Assembly: GCF_001401755.1 (NCBI RefSeq)
Contig: NZ_KQ474100.1
Coordinates: 64,884-128,883, forward strand
From: Aquimarina longa SW024
GTDB taxonomy: Bacteria > Bacteroidota > Bacteroidia > Flavobacteriales > Flavobacteriaceae
Length of the DNA stretch: 64,000 nt
Reading direction: 5' to 3'
Positions 24,672-33,727 of this stretch are shown one piece after another; position 1 is the stretch's first letter; each line of letters begins with the position of its first letter. A model generated the notes under the pieces. That model was not told where the DNA came from and ran no database searches. It saw only the letters and a program-made list of their open reading frames with translations. Made by a program: the position numbers and the translations under genes.

Positions 24672-25544
24672 ATGAAAAACAAAATACATATGTATAAATC
24701 AATACTACTGATTTTTGTAATCGGATTAATGTTATCTGTTTCCGATAATCTCTATGCCCAAAAAAATGAAAAATATGGATCATTATCTTTTAAAAATGCA
24801 ATTAATGTATCAGGTAAGCAACGTATGCTTACGCAAAAGATATCCAAAGCATATTTATATTTGCTAAATAATGCAAGTAATGCACAAGCAAAAAAAGATT
24901 TATTATCTAGTCAAATAATTTTTGAAGAACAAAATAGAATCCTTATTCAAAATAGTAGATTTAAAGAAGTTAATGATAAATTAAAAATGGTTAATGAATT
25001 ATGGGTGCGTTTTAAAAACCTTATTAATGTTCAACCAAATTATGACAATGCTAAAAAGATTATAGACACAAATACAGATCTACTTAAAGCTACTAATGCA
25101 GTTGTAGAATCTATTATAGCAGAATCCAAAAAATCTATTACTGGTACTAAAAACAACCTAGATGATTCTGATTCTATAGAAGATATATTGGAGCTAGAAA
25201 GTACAATAAATATAAGTGGAAGACAACGAATGTTGTCACAGCGATTGGCATTTTATTATTTTGCAAATCGAGTTGAACTTAAAAGTAAAAGTTCAGTTCA
25301 AATGCTTAGTAACGTTTTTTATGAATTAGATGGAGCTATTAATAAATTATTAGTGTCTAAGTTTAATACCCCAAAGATAGATGAAAAAATAGGACTTGCT
25401 TTTTCTAAATGGAATACGATTAAAAAAAATGTGTCTAAACTAAAAAATCAAGAGTTTGAAGAAATAGAGGTGTATAAAATGAGTAATCAATTAACCAAAA
25501 TATTCAATGAAATAACTCTTCTTTATGAAAAAGTAAATATTTGA
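24672..25544 (+). CDS. Secreted protein with two PilJ-type (type IV pili MCP N-terminal) sensor domains
   Basis: 290 residues with a signal peptide (1-30, ending NLYAQ). Two four-helix-type PilJ modules are marked by near-copies of the hallmark motif: INVSGKQRMLTQKISKAYLY near residue 45 and INISGRQRMLSQRLAFYYFA near 180. In other bacteria this module senses ligands in front of a methyl-accepting or kinase domain. Here nothing cytosolic follows: no HAMP, GGDEF or kinase, and no membrane helix after the signal. It is therefore a free periplasmic or lipid-side binding protein. The ligand is unknown; nitrate-like anions are bound by related NIT/PilJ sensors elsewhere. Confidence 0.8.
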   Translation: MKNKIHMYKSILLIFVIGLMLSVSDNLYAQKNEKYGSLSFKNAINVSGKQRMLTQKISKAYLYLLNNASNAQAKKDLLSSQIIFEEQNRILIQNSRFKEVNDKLKMVNELWVRFKNLINVQPNYDNAKKIIDTNTDLLKATNAVVESIIAESKKSITGTKNNLDDSDSIEDILELESTINISGRQRMLSQRLAFYYFANRVELKSKSSVQMLSNVFYELDGAINKLLVSKFNTPKIDEKIGLAFSKWNTIKKNVSKLKNQEFEEIEVYKMSNQLTKIFNEITLLYEKVNI

Positions 25545-25567
25545 TTTTATAATTTTTAATGAAGTAA

Positions 25568-25602
25568 AATACCCAGATCATTATTATGGTTTGGGTATTT
25601 TG
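25568..25602. terminator. Intrinsic terminator between convergent genes
   Basis: AATACCCAGATC and GGTTTGGGTATT pair around an eight-base loop, with T residues after it on the plus strand. Confidence 0.6.
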
Positions 25603-25620
25603 TTGTCATCAAAATCAAAA

Positions 25621-25971
25621 CTATTTATTATCCAGATTTTTAGTCATATTAAAGCCGGTAAATAATCCAATTCCTGACATTAAAAAAATAGTACCAGGAT
25701 ATGCTATATCATCCTCAACCCCTAAGGTTAAATGTAAAATTCCGGCTATGAAAACCCCTATTCCGATACTCATTAATAATAAGGAAATGTTTAAGATAAG
25801 AATTTTCCATATTGGGGTTATTCTTTTACTCTTACTGCTATAAAATATAGAAGCATCAGCACCTTTTTCTATTAATGCCATACGTTCTTTATTTCTAGCA
25901 GAAATAAATAAATAATAGATTCCAAAAAGTACACCAAAGATTGCCGGTATTATAATTACTTCTGATCCCAT
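25621..25971 (-). CDS. DUF6249-type small membrane protein
   Basis: 116 residues with three hydrophobic segments: the first near 6-24 (IPAIFGVLFGIYYLFI), then ILILNISLLLMSIGIGVFIA and TIFLMSGIGLFTGF. Between helices 1 and 2 lies NKERMALIEKGADASIF, the conserved signature of this small inner-membrane family. It is found widely in Bacteroidota beside sigma-factor genes. Here an ECF sigma/anti-sigma pair starts 148 bases away, divergently. Function unknown. Confidence 0.75.
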   Translation of the reverse strand: MGSEVIIIPAIFGVLFGIYYLFISARNKERMALIEKGADASIFYSSKSKRITPIWKILILNISLLLMSIGIGVFIAGILHLTLGVEDDIAYPGTIFLMSGIGLFTGFNMTKNLDNK

Positions 25972-26118
25972 GTTTTTTTTAATTTAAAAGATTATTACTG
26001 TTCGTTTTTTAATTAAGACGACTGTATCTACAAGTTGGTTACAAAAGAATAGACAAGAAAAGTACTTTAAGGACAGTTTTTTGTAACTAGAATCTCTATT
26101 ACATCGTCCAATGCAATA

Positions 26119-26706
26119 ATGAATCATCCATCAGATCAATATTATATAAACCAAGTTATCGAAGGTAATGTAAATGCTTTTTCTGTATTAGTTGAGCGCT
26201 ATAAGGTAATAGTATACACTGTTGTATTTCGAATGGTCAAAAATAAAGAGCAGGCAGAAGAGGTTGCTCAGGATAGTTTTATTAAAGCATTTGAATCTTT
26301 AGGTACATATAGAGGCGATGCTAAATTTTCTACATGGCTATATGTCATAGCATATCGTAAGAGTTTAGATGCAATAAAAGCAAATAAACGAATAATGACC
26401 TCGGAGCTTATAGAAGAGATAAGCGAATCAGAAATAGGCTTGGTAGGTGATGCATTAAGTTTTTTACAAGCCAAAGAAAAAAAAGAGATTATATCCAATA
26501 GTATTATGAAACTTCCTGCGGATGAAGCAGCAATTGTAACATTGTACTATTTTGAAGAAAAGAGTGTAAAAGAAATTGTGGAAATAGTAGGATTAACGGC
26601 AAATAATATAAAAATAAAATTATATCGAAGTAGAAAAAAGCTATATTCGATACTTAAATACCATATTTCTATAGAAATAAGTGATAAAAATGGAAGAGCA
26701 ATTTAA
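26119..26706 (+). CDS. ECF RNA polymerase sigma factor (second in window)
   Basis: 195 residues. Region 2: YKVIVYTVVFRMVKNKEQAE with EVAQDSFIKAF; then STWLYVIAYRKSLDAIKANK; region 4: LPADEAAIVTLYYFEEKSVK and IVGLTANNIKIKLYRSRKKL. It is complete, with a normal ATG start. The gene behind it overlaps by 17 bases, the same overlap as in the first sigma unit. Divergent to the DUF6249 gene, an arrangement I associate with Bacteroidota envelope-stress ECF units. Confidence 0.9.
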   Translation: MNHPSDQYYINQVIEGNVNAFSVLVERYKVIVYTVVFRMVKNKEQAEEVAQDSFIKAFESLGTYRGDAKFSTWLYVIAYRKSLDAIKANKRIMTSELIEEISESEIGLVGDALSFLQAKEKKEIISNSIMKLPADEAAIVTLYYFEEKSVKEIVEIVGLTANNIKIKLYRSRKKLYSILKYHISIEISDKNGRAI

Positions 26707-27082
26707 AGATGTTGAATGTTTAGTGAAAGAAGCAGGATTAAATACTCCTTCTGCTAACTTTTTGAATAATGTGATGTGTAATGTTGAAACGATCAAAAAT
26801 TATCAAGAAAAAGCGTATAAACCATTAATTTCTAAAAGATCTTGGTTAGTGATTGCTATGGGAGTGATTAGTTTGATTTGTTTAACCTTATTTTTGCCAG
26901 ATACTAAAAACTCAATTTTCTCAGAAGTTAACTTGTCAATAGTAAAGATTATAAAAATAAATGATTTCTTTTCGGGATTTAAATTTTATAAAACTACAGT
27001 GTATGGTATTGTATTTCTTGCAGTTTTATTTTTTATTCAAGTATCTTTCTTAAAAAGAAGGATAGATAAAAGCTTTTCTTAA
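26690..27082 (+). CDS. Putative anti-sigma or regulatory membrane protein of the second sigma unit
   Basis: About 130 residues from ATG at 26690 (MEEQFKDVECLVKEAGLNTP); the GTG at 26681 in the same frame is less likely. Two membrane helices are visible, near 50-67 (WLVIAMGVISLICLTLFL) and 101-120 (TVYGIVFLAVLFFIQVSFL). The N-terminal 45 residues are cytosolic and could bind the sigma factor; no zinc anti-sigma motif is seen. It overlaps the sigma gene by 17 bases, so the two are translationally coupled. The anti-sigma role comes from context. Confidence 0.7.
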   Translation: MEEQFKDVECLVKEAGLNTPSANFLNNVMCNVETIKNYQEKAYKPLISKRSWLVIAMGVISLICLTLFLPDTKNSIFSEVNLSIVKIIKINDFFSGFKFYKTTVYGIVFLAVLFFIQVSFLKRRIDKSFS

Positions 27083-27202
27083 TATGATAAGAAAGTATCA
27101 GAATGCTCAAAAAATTCTTTTTATGATTTTTATTATATGAGATTAGTGTTTAAATAAGAAGGGGTGAAGCTATTGTGTAGCTACTGTCTAAAATACCTAG
27201 TA

Positions 27203-27886
27203 ATGATTGATGAATTACAGCAATTTTTTAAAAATCTGTCTAATGAATTTACTTCTATTGTTTTTGGGTATACAAAAGAAGATTATATTTTAATCGACCT
27301 TTCTATAACAAATACGGATCTTAGTACAATAGATATTTCTTCTTCTAAAGCTTTTGAAAAATATATAAAAGAATATCTAATTAATCATAATGCTAAAATT
27401 GCTTATGGAGGATATAACGAAATAAGAGGGATTTATAAAAGAAGTACTCATTTTAACACCCAGAATTCTGTAACAGAACGTAATATTCATTTAGGAATAG
27501 ATATTTGGTGTGATGCAGGAACTAAGATAGTAGCTCCATTAGGAGGTAAAATTCATAGTTTTAAAAATAATACTAATCATGGGGATTATGGACCAACAAT
27601 TATTATAGAGCATACTATACATATGATTACTTTTTATACGCTATATGGTCACCTAAGTATGCTGTCAATTACAGATATAGAAATAGGTGAGGATATAAAA
27701 GCGGGACAAATAATAGCTGATTTAGGAGAATCTGCGGTTAATGGAGATTATGCACCTCATTTACATTTTCAGATTATCATAGATATAGATGGTAATGTAG
27801 GGGATTACCCTGGAGTTTCTAATACAAAAGATTTAAAATATTATTTGCAAAATTGTCCAGATCCAAATTTATTATTGAAAATTTAA
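27203..27886 (+). CDS. M23-family peptidase without signal peptide
   Basis: About 227 residues from ATG at 27203 (MIDELQQFFKNLSNEF); an upstream in-frame start at 27164 adds an unconvincing cysteine-rich leader. The LytM core is complete: HLGIDIW (HxxxD), YGHLS, and HLHFQ, all zinc ligands present. There is no signal peptide or membrane helix, unlike typical peptidoglycan hydrolases. The first 80 residues are a non-homologous lead domain. It may act inside the cell, leave by another route, or use the fold for another amidase reaction. The stop codon abuts the left arm of a 28-bp terminator stem. Confidence 0.82.
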   Translation: MIDELQQFFKNLSNEFTSIVFGYTKEDYILIDLSITNTDLSTIDISSSKAFEKYIKEYLINHNAKIAYGGYNEIRGIYKRSTHFNTQNSVTERNIHLGIDIWCDAGTKIVAPLGGKIHSFKNNTNHGDYGPTIIIEHTIHMITFYTLYGHLSMLSITDIEIGEDIKAGQIIADLGESAVNGDYAPHLHFQIIIDIDGNVGDYPGVSNTKDLKYYLQNCPDPNLLLKI

Positions 27887-27945
27887 TTACTTATAAATCA
27901 AAAAACCCTGAAGTAATACTTCAGGGTTTTTTGATTTATAAGTAA
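27887..27945. terminator. 28-bp perfect-stem bidirectional terminator
   Basis: The left arm 27887-27914 and right arm 27918-27945 are exact reverse complements around a 3-base AAT loop. A and T runs lie inside the stem, so it works on both strands. It starts on the base after the M23 stop and ends nine bases before the secA stop. Confidence 0.95.
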
Positions 27946-27954
27946 AAATTCTTT

Positions 27955-30900
27955 TTACTCATTTACGATTACCCATTCTCCTCTTTCTAGTAATGGGATA
28001 GCTTGTTTATATTTTACAGTTTTATTTTCCCCACTCATTACATGTTTAATGGTGACTCTATCGTTACGACCAATTTTTGGTTGCTCCCGTACAATAGTTT
28101 CAGTAACTTGAGGTTGGTTTTGTGTTTGCCCCGCTGCTCTATTTTGTGCATCACGTTCATCCATATTAGGAATTTCTTCTTTAGACATTTCTAGATTTTC
28201 TTTTCTTCTAACTTGTCTAGCTTCAGAAATATCTTGTGTGTCACCAGTTGGAAGTTCTCCTTTAAATAAGAATGAAATCACATCTTTGTTAACTTCTTCA
28301 AGCATTGCTTTAAAAAGCTCAAAAGCTTCAAACTTATAGATTAATAAAGGGTCTTTTTGTTCATGAACAGCTAATTGTACACTTTGTTTTAATTCATCCA
28401 TTTTACGAAGATGCGTTTTCCAAGCATCATCTATAATGGCAAGTGTTATATTTTTTTCAAAATCAGTTATTAATTGCTTGCCTTCGGATTCATATGCTTT
28501 TTGTAAATCAGTGGCTACATTTATATTTTTCACACCGTCTGTAAACGGTACTAAAATTCTTTCGTATTGACTAGCAGGATCTTCATATACTTGTTTGATT
28601 ACAGGATATGCAGTTTCTGCATTACGTTTCATTTTATCTTGATAATGTTCATAAGCAACCTTATAAATTTCTCCAGCAATCTTTTGCGGATCCATTTTTT
28701 CAAATTCTGTTTCAGAGATCGGGCTACTCATAGAAAAATAACGAATCAGCTCAAATTCAAAATTTTTAAAGTCTAGTGCTGCTTTGTTTCCTTCTGTAAT
28801 GACTTCTACAGTATCGTAGATCATATTAGCAATATCTACACGGAGACGTTCTCCAAATAATGCATGATAGCGGCGTTTGTATACTACTTCACGTTGCGCA
28901 TTCATTACATCATCATACTCTAATAATCGCTTACGAACTCCAAAGTTATTTTCTTCTACTTTTTTCTGAGCTCTTTCAATGGATTTAGAGATCATAGAAT
29001 GCTGAATTACTTCTCCTTCTTTCAGTCCCATTTTATCCATCATTTTGGCAATACGCTCAGAACCAAATAGACGCATTAGATTATCTTCTAATGAAACATA
29101 GAACTGAGAACTTCCTGGATCTCCCTGACGTCCAGCACGACCACGCAATTGTCTATCTACACGACGAGAATCGTGACGTTCTGTACCTACTATTGCAAGT
29201 CCTCCAGCAGCTTTTACTTCATCTGATAATTTAATATCGGTACCACGACCAGCCATATTGGTAGCAATAGTTACAATACCAGGATTACCTGCTTCTGCAA
29301 CAATATCAGCTTCTTTTTTATGAAGTTTAGCGTTTAATACATTGTGTGGTACTTTACGAATGGTTAACATCCGACTCAATAATTCAGAAATCTCTACAGA
29401 AGTAGTACCGATTAGTACTGGTCTTCCTGCACGAGATAGTTCTGTAACTTGTTCTATGACAGCATTATATTTTTCTCGTTTGGTTTTGTAAACCAAATCT
29501 TCCATATCTTTTCTGGCAATGGGTCTGTTTGTTGGTATCTCTACAACATCTAATTTATAAATTTCCCAAAGCTCTCCAGCTTCAGTTACTGCAGTACCTG
29601 TCATTCCGGATAATTTTCCATACATACGGAAATAATTCTGGAGTGTTACTGTAGCAAAAGTCTGTGTTGCATCTTCAATCTTTACATTTTCTTTAGCTTC
29701 AATAGCTTGGTGTAGTCCATCACTGTATCGACGGCCATCCATAATACGACCTGTTTGTTCGTCAACTATCTTTACTTTGTTATCCATTACAACATATTCT
29801 ACGTCTTTTTCAAACAAAGAGTATGCTTTTAGTAATTGGCGTAATGTGTGGATTCGTTCACTTTTTACACTGTATTCTCTAAAAAGGTCTTCTTTCTTTT
29901 CTGCTTCTTCTTCTTTAGATAATTTTAAACCTTCGATTTTGGCAATTTCCATACCAATTTCTGGTAAAATAAAGAAATTAGGATCGTCCTTTCCAGAGAG
30001 ATATTCTACTCCTTTATCAGTAAGATCAATTTGATTATTTTTCTCTTCTATTACATAGTATAAGTCCGTATCAACCTTATGCATCTCTCGGTTGTTATCT
30101 TGCATATAAAAGTTTTCAGTTTTTTGAAGTAATAATTTAACTCCTTCTTCACTTAAAAACTTAATCAGTGCTTTGTTTTTAGGGATTCCTCGATATACTT
30201 GTAATAATTTAAAACCTCCTTCTTTAGTATCTCCTTCTTTAATTAATTTTTTTGCTTCTGCTAAAACAGTAGTAAGATATTTTTGTTGTATGGCTACAAT
30301 ATCATTAATTTTTGGTTTTAGTTCATCAAATTCATGTATATCTCCTTTTGGTATAGGACCAGAAATTATAAGAGGAGTACGTGCATCATCAATAAGAACA
30401 GAATCTACTTCATCAATGATTGCATAGTTATGTGGGCGTTGTACTAGATCCTCTGGAGCATGAGACATATTATCTCTTAGGTAATCAAAACCAAACTCAT
30501 TATTAGTACCGTAGGTTATATCTGCGTTATATGCGGCTCTACGTTCTTCTGAGTTAGGTCTGTGGTTATCAATACAGTCTACGGTAAGTCCATGAAACTG
30601 AAAAATAGGAGCCATCCACTCACTATCACGACGAGCAAGGTAATCATTTACAGTAACCAAATGAACACCGTTACCGGATAATGCATTAAGATAAACAGGA
30701 AGCGTTGCTACTAATGTTTTTCCTTCTCCAGTCTGCATTTCAGCAGCTTTACCTTCATGTAATGTAATACCACCTATAAGTTGTACATCATAATGTACCA
30801 TATCCCACTTTACTTCTTTACCTGCAGCATCCCAGCTTGTAGCCCAAATTGCTTGCTCACCATTAAGTGTTATATGATCTTTGGTGCCTGAAAGCTCACG

Positions 30901-31311
30901 ATCATATGCAGAAGCGGTAACTTCGATAGTTTTATTCTTAGCAAATCGTTTTGCTGTTTCTTTAACTACAGCAAATGCTTCTGGTAGAATATCATTTAAA
31001 GTTTTTTCTGTAATTTTATAGGCTTCTTCTTTTAAAGCATCAATTTCTCCATAAATATCTTCTTTTCTATCGATATCTTCGGTATTGTTAGCTTCTTGAG
31101 TAAGCGCTTCTATTTTAGTATTGATTTCTGTACGAGCTTGATTTATTTGTTCTTTAAAATGAACAGTCTTGGCACGTAATTCATCATGAGAAAGAGCTTC
31201 GAGAGCTTTTTCCGCTTGTTTTATTAATTCAACTTTTGGTTGAATTTCTTTAATGTCTTTTTTGGATTTATCTCCAACAAATACTTTTAATACAGAATCT
31301 AAAATTCCCAT
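27955..31311 (-). CDS. secA: Preprotein translocase ATPase SecA
   Basis: 1118 residues, longer than the 901 of E. coli but usual for Bacteroidota, which carry an insert in the first half (around [20 protein letters not shown]). Motor motifs: Walker [14 protein letters not shown] box with [21 protein letters not shown], and [14 protein letters not shown]. It drives post-translational export through SecYEG. The C-terminus ends [20 protein letters not shown] and lacks the cysteine SecB/zinc-binding tail. It is single-copy here and converges with the M23 gene. Confidence 0.98.
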   Translation of the reverse strand: MGILDSVLKVFVGDKSKKDIKEIQPKVELIKQAEKALEALSHDELRAKTVHFKEQINQARTEINTKIEALTQEANNTEDIDRKEDIYGEIDALKEEAYKITEKTLNDILPEAFAVVKETAKRFAKNKTIEVTASAYDRELSGTKDHITLNGEQAIWATSWDAAGKEVKWDMVHYDVQLIGGITLHEGKAAEMQTGEGKTLVATLPVYLNALSGNGVHLVTVNDYLARRDSEWMAPIFQFHGLTVDCIDNHRPNSEERRAAYNADITYGTNNEFGFDYLRDNMSHAPEDLVQRPHNYAIIDEVDSVLIDDARTPLIISGPIPKGDIHEFDELKPKINDIVAIQQKYLTTVLAEAKKLIKEGDTKEGGFKLLQVYRGIPKNKALIKFLSEEGVKLLLQKTENFYMQDNNREMHKVDTDLYYVIEEKNNQIDLTDKGVEYLSGKDDPNFFILPEIGMEIAKIEGLKLSKEEEAEKKEDLFREYSVKSERIHTLRQLLKAYSLFEKDVEYVVMDNKVKIVDEQTGRIMDGRRYSDGLHQAIEAKENVKIEDATQTFATVTLQNYFRMYGKLSGMTGTAVTEAGELWEIYKLDVVEIPTNRPIARKDMEDLVYKTKREKYNAVIEQVTELSRAGRPVLIGTTSVEISELLSRMLTIRKVPHNVLNAKLHKKEADIVAEAGNPGIVTIATNMAGRGTDIKLSDEVKAAGGLAIVGTERHDSRRVDRQLRGRAGRQGDPGSSQFYVSLEDNLMRLFGSERIAKMMDKMGLKEGEVIQHSMISKSIERAQKKVEENNFGVRKRLLEYDDVMNAQREVVYKRRYHALFGERLRVDIANMIYDTVEVITEGNKAALDFKNFEFELIRYFSMSSPISETEFEKMDPQKIAGEIYKVAYEHYQDKMKRNAETAYPVIKQVYEDPASQYERILVPFTDGVKNINVATDLQKAYESEGKQLITDFEKNITLAIIDDAWKTHLRKMDELKQSVQLAVHEQKDPLLIYKFEAFELFKAMLEEVNKDVISFLFKGELPTGDTQDISEARQVRRKENLEMSKEEIPNMDERDAQNRAAGQTQNQPQVTETIVREQPKIGRNDRVTIKHVMSGENKTVKYKQAIPLLERGEWVIVNE

Positions 31312-31497
31312 AATCTATGGTTGTGTGTTTATATGAAATGTTAGTTTTATCAATAAAACTAATTAATTACCTTTTTGTATAAAGTAATATTAAAGCAAGA
31401 TTCTTATGGAATCTGCGATCATCTCAGAACCTAAACGGTTATGTTGTTATACAATGCTTTCTATTATAAAATAGGCATAAAAACGGCGTAATTTACG

Positions 31498-31524
31498 CAA
31501 AAAAAAAGCCTCTTTCGAGACTTT
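31498..31524 (-). terminator. Intrinsic terminator for the DUF2795 gene
   Basis: Read on the minus strand: AAAGTCTC, a GAAA loop, GAGGCTTT, then a T run. It lies 18 bases past the stop of the 31542 gene. Confidence 0.75.
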
Positions 31525-31541
31525 TAATATTATTTCATTTT

Positions 31542-31763
31542 TTAATACTCATCCTCATTCCAAAGATAATCTTCGTCTGTAGGATAATCGGGCCATATCT
31601 CCTCTATGGAATCGTATGAATCTCCTTCATCTTCAATTGCTTGTAGGTTTTCTACAACTTCTAAAGGTGCTCCAGTACGAATTGCATAATCGATTAATTC
31701 GTCTTTTGTAGCTGGCCAAGGTGCATCACTTAAATATGATGCTAATTCTAAAGTCCAATACAT
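31542..31763 (-). CDS. DUF2795 domain protein
   Basis: 73 residues: MYWTLELASYLSDAPWPATK, then DELIDYAIRTGAPLEVVENL and an acidic tail (PTDEDYLWNEDEY). The small helical fold is common across Bacteroidota, with a pattern (AxYLxDxPWPATKxELIxYA) that is easily recognised. It is cytosolic with no known function. It has its own strong promoter core 24 bases upstream and its own terminator, so it is an independent transcription unit. Confidence 0.88.
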   Translation of the reverse strand: MYWTLELASYLSDAPWPATKDELIDYAIRTGAPLEVVENLQAIEDEGDSYDSIEEIWPDYPTDEDYLWNEDEY

Positions 31764-31786
31764 ATATTTACTGGTTTAATTTTTTG

Positions 31787-31794
31787 CAAAAATA
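31787..31794 (-). promoter_or_regulatory. -7 element for the DUF2795 gene
   Basis: On the minus strand TATTTTTG, an exact TAnnTTTG match, ends 24 bases before the ATG. Confidence 0.6.
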
Positions 31795-31898
31795 ATTTTT
31801 TAGTTTAAAAAGTCAAGTAAAAAATTAATTATTTAAACAATAATTATAAGAACGTGATTTTTTTTTGCGTTTATTTATAAATTCTACAGCTAATAACT

Positions 31899-32474
31899 TC
31901 AAGAATTCTTTTCAGGAATCCATTCAATTTCGTCTGCTTTAAGGTCATGAGACAACTTTCGTGCCAGTACAAAAAGATAGTCAGATAGTCTGTTTAAGTA
32001 TTGTAATGTTGTTGCTTCAAACGGGCTAATCTCTTGTAATTCAGTAGCTAAGCGCTCAGCTCGTCTACATACACAGCGAGCAATATGACAGAATGACACG
32101 GTTTGATGCCCTCCAGGTAATACAAAATGTGTCATTGCTGGTAAAGACTCATTCATAAAATCAATCTCTTTTTCTAATAATTCAATATCTTCTATAGAAA
32201 TTGTAGGTATGTTTAATCGTTTTTGACCGTTTTTTAAAATAGCTTTTTCAGGATCTGTGGCTAGAACAGCTCCAACAGTAAAAAGCTTATTCTGAATATT
32301 AACTAATGTTTTTTTACTGAGTTCATCAATTTTTTGATCCCTGATAAGTCCTATATGTGAGTTTAGCTCATCAACAGTTCCGTAACTATCTATACGAATA
32401 TGATGTTTGGGTACTCTAGTACCTCCAAATAAAGCTGTAGTACCTTTATCACCTGTTTTTGTATATACTTTCAT
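31899..32474 (-). CDS. PduO-type ATP:cob(I)alamin adenosyltransferase
   Basis: 191 residues. The N-terminal signature MKVYTKTGDKGTTALFGGTR (phosphate loop) is followed by DSYGTVDELNSHIGL and, near the end, CHIARCVCRRAERLA and YLNRLSDYLFVLARKLSHD, the conserved helices lining the corrin site. It makes adenosylcobalamin in the cytosol and can hand it to methylmalonyl-CoA mutase. MeaB (18.6-19.6 kb) is the chaperone GTPase of the same reaction. The start codon overlaps the stop of the preceding small gene in an ATGA, so the two are translationally coupled. Confidence 0.95.
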   Translation of the reverse strand: MKVYTKTGDKGTTALFGGTRVPKHHIRIDSYGTVDELNSHIGLIRDQKIDELSKKTLVNIQNKLFTVGAVLATDPEKAILKNGQKRLNIPTISIEDIELLEKEIDFMNESLPAMTHFVLPGGHQTVSFCHIARCVCRRAERLATELQEISPFEATTLQYLNRLSDYLFVLARKLSHDLKADEIEWIPEKNS

Positions 32475-32647
32475 TTATTCTTATTCATTTTTTTCTTTTC
32501 GAAATAATTTTTTTTATAACTGCGGTCTTTACGATTATACAACTTATTTTTATTACGTTTAGTATTCCATGATACAGCAATGAATAAGATTGCAATACCT
32601 AGTATCATTAAAATAAGTTGATTTTCTTCAGAAAGAGCTTCTAGCAT
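32471..32647 (-). CDS. Small single-pass membrane protein coupled to the adenosyltransferase
   Basis: 58 residues from ATG at 32645-32647 (MLEALSEENQLILMILGIAI). One membrane helix (about 10-28) is followed by a very basic tail (NTKRNKNKLYNRKDRSYKKN). A longer frame from 32692 runs into a dispersed intergenic repeat and is rejected. Its stop overlaps the next start as ATGA. The basic tail would face the cytosol. I recognise no family; the tight coupling to a B12 enzyme may be incidental. Confidence 0.65.
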   Translation of the reverse strand: MLEALSEENQLILMILGIAILFIAVSWNTKRNKNKLYNRKDRSYKKNYFEKKKMNKNK

Positions 32648-32672
32648 TGTTTTTTTACTTTTTAAGTAAACT

Positions 32673-32736
32673 ACCTCAGAGCAAGCCCACAAGGCATTTG
32701 TTTGAAAAATATTTTAGGTATCGAGACAAGCCTCAC
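32673..32736. repeat. Copy 1 of a dispersed intergenic repeat of about 60 bp
   Basis: It begins ACCTCAGAGCAAGC, then an A-rich ATATTTT centre and TCGAGACAAGCC. It aligns end to end with 53960-54020 (ACCTCGGAGCAAGC ... TCGAGCCAAGC). It sits between divergent genes, overlapping no coding sequence if the 58-residue start is right. Confidence 0.7.
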
Positions 32737-32861
32737 AGCATTAAAATCTCACTTAGTTAGTAAAAATAGAAAAAAGCTTTCAATTATGATGTGTAATATT
32801 AATTCAACCCTATAAAATGATATTACTATAGTATTTGTAAAGCAATTTTCATTAAAAATGC

Positions 32862-32869
32862 TAAATTTG
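32862..32869 (+). promoter_or_regulatory. -7 element for recR
   Basis: TAAATTTG (TAnnTTTG) lies eight bases before the recR ATG. A TTTG at 32834-32837 may be the -33 element, at a slightly long spacing of 24. The implied transcript is almost leaderless. Confidence 0.6.
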
Positions 32870-32876
32870 TTGTGTT

Positions 32877-33497
32877 ATGGAATTTTCTTCAAAATTATTA
32901 GAAAACGCTGTCTATGAAATGTCTCAGTTGCCAGGTATAGGAAAGCGTACTGCACTGCGCTTGGTACTACATTTGCTTAGACAACCTAAAACCCAAACAA
33001 CACATCTAGTTAATGCTTTAGATACACTTCGTCAAGACATAAAATTTTGCAATAAGTGTCATAGTATTAGTGATGTAGCTATTTGTGATATTTGTAGTAA
33101 CCCTAATCGTAACCATAAGATTATTTGTGTAGTTGAAGATATCCGTGATGTTATGGCAATCGAAAGCACTGGTCAATATCGAGGAGTATATCATGTGTTA
33201 GGAGGTAAGATAAGTCCACTTGATGGTATTGGTCCACAAGAATTAACGATCGATGCATTGATTGAGAAAACTAAATCTGGTGAAGTAAAGGAATTGATAT
33301 TTGCATTAAGTGCAACTATGGAAGGTGATACAACTAATTTCTATATATATAAACAATTAGAAGGACTGGATGTAAAAACATCGACAATTGCTAGGGGAAT
33401 CGGAGTTAATGACGAACTAGAATATGCAGATGAAGTAACTTTAGGAAGAAGTATACGCAATCGAATACCTTTTGAGAATGCATTAAAGAGTTCATAA
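32877..33497 (+). CDS. recR: Recombination mediator RecR
   Basis: 206 residues, normal length. Helix-hairpin-helix [18 protein letters not shown], zinc finger [16 protein letters not shown], and Toprim motifs [12 protein letters not shown] and [14 protein letters not shown] are in the right order. With RecO it loads RecA at single-strand gaps. It is monocistronic with a near-leaderless promoter. Confidence 0.97.
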   Translation: MEFSSKLLENAVYEMSQLPGIGKRTALRLVLHLLRQPKTQTTHLVNALDTLRQDIKFCNKCHSISDVAICDICSNPNRNHKIICVVEDIRDVMAIESTGQYRGVYHVLGGKISPLDGIGPQELTIDALIEKTKSGEVKELIFALSATMEGDTTNFYIYKQLEGLDVKTSTIARGIGVNDELEYADEVTLGRSIRNRIPFENALKSS

Positions 33498-33727
33498 GAT
33501 ATTATTTTCCTATTTATAGTACATAAAAAAATACTATAAAAGTGAGATAAAATCCTTTTAATATTGAATATAAATATTGTAATTATTTGATTGTTAGTGA
33601 TTTTTATAATAAAAAATAGAAATCAATAGTACTTTAAGTAATTTTTAATAGAGAAAAATTAATTTTTAAGCGTAATTTTAATTAATTTCGCAAAAATAAT
33701 AACTAATAAACACTTTTTATTAAGGAT

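Noticed and set aside
28003-30427. Several plus-strand frames of 60-90 residues over secA
   Set aside because: Shadows of the secA gene without any conserved feature.
32648-32692. Longer start for the small membrane protein gene
   Set aside because: The added residues are encoded partly by the dispersed repeat; the internal ATG gives a natural N-terminus.
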